NCBI GenBank assembly: GCA_023897205.1
Contig: JAHWDD010000005.1
Span: 4,650,001 to 4,714,000 of the forward strand
Source of the DNA: Exophiala sp. HKRS030
Lineage: Eukaryota > Ascomycota > Eurotiomycetes > Chaetothyriales > Herpotrichiellaceae
Direction: 5' to 3'
DNA length: 64,000 nt
In this document: positions 62,301 to 64,000 of the stretch, piece by piece
Position numbering within the stretch: position 1 is the stretch's first letter
Layout: every line of letters begins with the position of its first letter
Notes under the pieces: generated by a model
Databases searched by the model: none
What the model saw: only the letters and a program-made list of their open reading frames with translations
Told to the model about the DNA's origin: nothing
Translations under genes and position numbers: made by a program

Positions 62301-63364
62301 AGACCCGAGTCCAGCTCTCCAACCCTGCCGCCTTAAAAAGACACCGGGGCCACTCGAGACTCTCCTGACGAAGTTGATGCGGGTGCGCTCCGAAAACTCT
62401 CGTCGCTTAGGATTGAGAGTTTGTCGCCACACTCTGACCTTCTCACTGAAATGGCTCAAGGATATTCGGACGAACGTTCTCTTTCAACGCCAGACCAGCC
62501 TGACTGGCCAAGTTCCCACGTTGCCTCTTCTATACCGGGATCATCGGACCTAGGTCGTGATATTCAATGTCTAGACGCCAAAGGTGTGGAGCCAAAGCTG
62601 GAACTGCCAATTTACTCTGGTCAGCATGGACCTATCCTCATATCAGACAGTAATTCTGAAGCCACCCCAACCTCGGAATGCTGCGTCAATACTACGTATC
62701 AATGCCCCTGCTGCGGAGCCAGCGTATCCCAACCGTCGCAAAGACAGCTCGAGAGCATGAATGCGCCACAGCAAAAAGCTTTCTGTGAGGCACATAAGCG
62801 CCAAGATAAGCTGCGAGCAGCGGAACTGGAGTGGGCCAGGCGGGGTATCCTCGCATCGGTTGGCGGAGGTTAGACGTCCGCATTCGCAGGGTTCTTCCAG
62901 TCCTTCGCGGTATATTGGACGGGGAGATCTCGTCGTCATATCTCTCTCAGTTGAATTCGGTGAGAGGAAGAAGGGCCGCACCCAAAACAAGCAACATAGG
63001 GAATAGTAAAGCTGGCTACTATGGACCCCGGGGATCGCAAATGATGTAAGTGAGCCACGAAGTCGACTCTAGTTAGGCGGTTGGCCGAATTACCTTTACT
63101 TATTCGAGACGTACGCTCGATGATTCGCTGACATCTTCCAGATCAGCACAGATCATTTGGGAATTCGAGTCTGAATTTCCAAGACGAAGATGTCGAAGCC
63201 AGGTCTTGCGCCGCACCTGCTTGACGGACTTCGTCGCCACCGTTTTAGTACCGGAGCTGGCTACCAGGTTGATTGAAGAAGACATGGGAGTAGATTGTTG
63301 GAAGGCGCGCGAGATCCTCCATGAGAGTGCAGACTTAGGTGATATTCTACATGAACATGAGTGA
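59320..63364 (+). pseudogene. second DUF3435/FluG-domain-like recombinase gene continuing into an RTC4-like domain; two frameshifts, two in-frame stops
   Basis: Exons read as 59320-59730, 59800-60048, 60141-60241, 60325-60656, 60734-63045 and 63142-63364. With two single bases restored the length is 1210 codons. The N-terminal and middle parts match the DUF3435/FluG-domain family: LKTLKHFTKGIVWGLDG, RKRGLPASKRPRRYAT, RTHRQHYQPNNPGTDGQ, LFRGMTLTRNPDLFHCLP. A Cys/His finger region follows (CSLCNRWVVGLDEWEQHCQ; CPICVGN). The C-terminus looks like an RTC4 domain: CPCCGASV, QQKAFCEAHK, RRGYPRIGW and, after the last intron, VLVPELATRLIEEDMG. Breaks: TAG at 59506, TAA at 62334, and one missing base each in the G runs at 61446-61449 and 62842-62845. 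It could instead be two genes split at the TAA. The G-run breaks are probably sequencing errors; the stops may be real. Confidence 0.65.
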
Positions 63365-64000
63365 CACTGATCTATTCGTATATAGATCTCCGTTATTCTT
63401 GGGTAGGTAGGTGAAGGGTGGGCTCTAGTGGACTGGCTTAGAATAAAGAGTCATAGGCCCATGGGCATTCATACCAAGCCATGTCTGGCACCAGTGTCTA
63501 GCAATTTCCTCTATTCCCTACATTGACCAATGGCTAATGTGCAACAAATGTCCTAAGAGGTGAGACATAAAATGACTGATGCCCTTCAACGGATTCGTGG
63601 TCGTTATGATTCAAGATGAAGTCAAGGAATATTTACCGGGTCTCCCATCAGCTTATCGAATCAACTTAACCTGGAAAAATGGGTCATCTAGTCAAATTCC
63701 TCCTTGCAGCCCATCGGCCCAAGTTCGGCGGCTCTGACAGTGGAGACAACCTAGTCTCGTGAGAAAGGTTGCGATCACTAAGTCTTTAAGGGAGGGCCGC
63801 AGACGTTCCTCACCATCACGGGAGAAAGAAGAGAGCCATTGCATACACCCATTCTAGATCAATCTTCAAGCTTGATCGCTACAAAAGATACACCAAAAGC
63901 AACACAATCCGAAGAATTATATCACTAAGCGAGGCTGCGAGACTTCAACACTATTGCCAATTATTAATTTCCGTCCCTAGCTTTGACCTTTATGCAGTTA
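63365..64000. other. right-end region, no supported gene
   Basis: The last 636 bp show no coding frame or repeat that I can support. Confidence 0.45.

Overview
This window is from a filamentous ascomycete (Pezizomycotina). Genes have short GT-AG introns (about 47-115 nt) and are packed on both strands. The proteins are typical of this group: an eIF4E, uS5, an Mpv17/Sym1 protein, AP-3 delta, EMC2, a SAC1/5-phosphatase, a fungal ubiquitin-like-domain protein and a Zn2Cys6 regulator. I cannot place it to order. Exon joins below were made by eye from splice sites, reading frame and family resemblance.

Layout. 1-25.3 kb: a UapA/UapC-type purine transporter, a secreted M28 glutamate carboxypeptidase-like enzyme, a small mitochondrial protein, a synaptojanin-like inositol polyphosphate phosphatase, a ubiquitin-like-domain protein with possible lipidation signals at both ends, and a divergent EMC2 / AP-3 delta pair. 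25.3-34.7 kb: a gene-poor stretch rich in short dispersed motifs. 34.7-44.7 kb: a compact core block with a Zn2Cys6 regulator, eIF4E, Sym1, RPS2 (uS5) and two mitochondrial proteins. 45.5-63.4 kb: an accessory region with a PNP-NACHT-ankyrin NOD-like receptor, a GIY-YIG/Myb-like protein, an intact DUF3435 tyrosine-recombinase-like gene, fragments of unknown genes, and a second DUF3435-like gene that reads on into an RTC4-like domain.

The accessory block looks like mobile-element territory. DUF3435 is the domain of the 'captain' recombinases of fungal Starship elements, and NLRs are recurrent Starship cargo. The two DUF3435 genes are divergent (heads at 55.7 and 59.3 kb), so each could mark one end of an element. 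No element boundary could be shown by eye.

Sequence quality. Seven genes are broken by nine frameshifts. Every one behaves as one missing base in a short homopolymer (eight C/G runs, one A run), and adding one base restores the family-typical frame and an exact multiple of three. Together with a 100-N gap this points to homopolymer undercalling rather than nine real mutations. The two in-frame stops in the second DUF3435 gene are different in kind: both fit C-to-T changes in CA context, as in repeat-induced point mutation.
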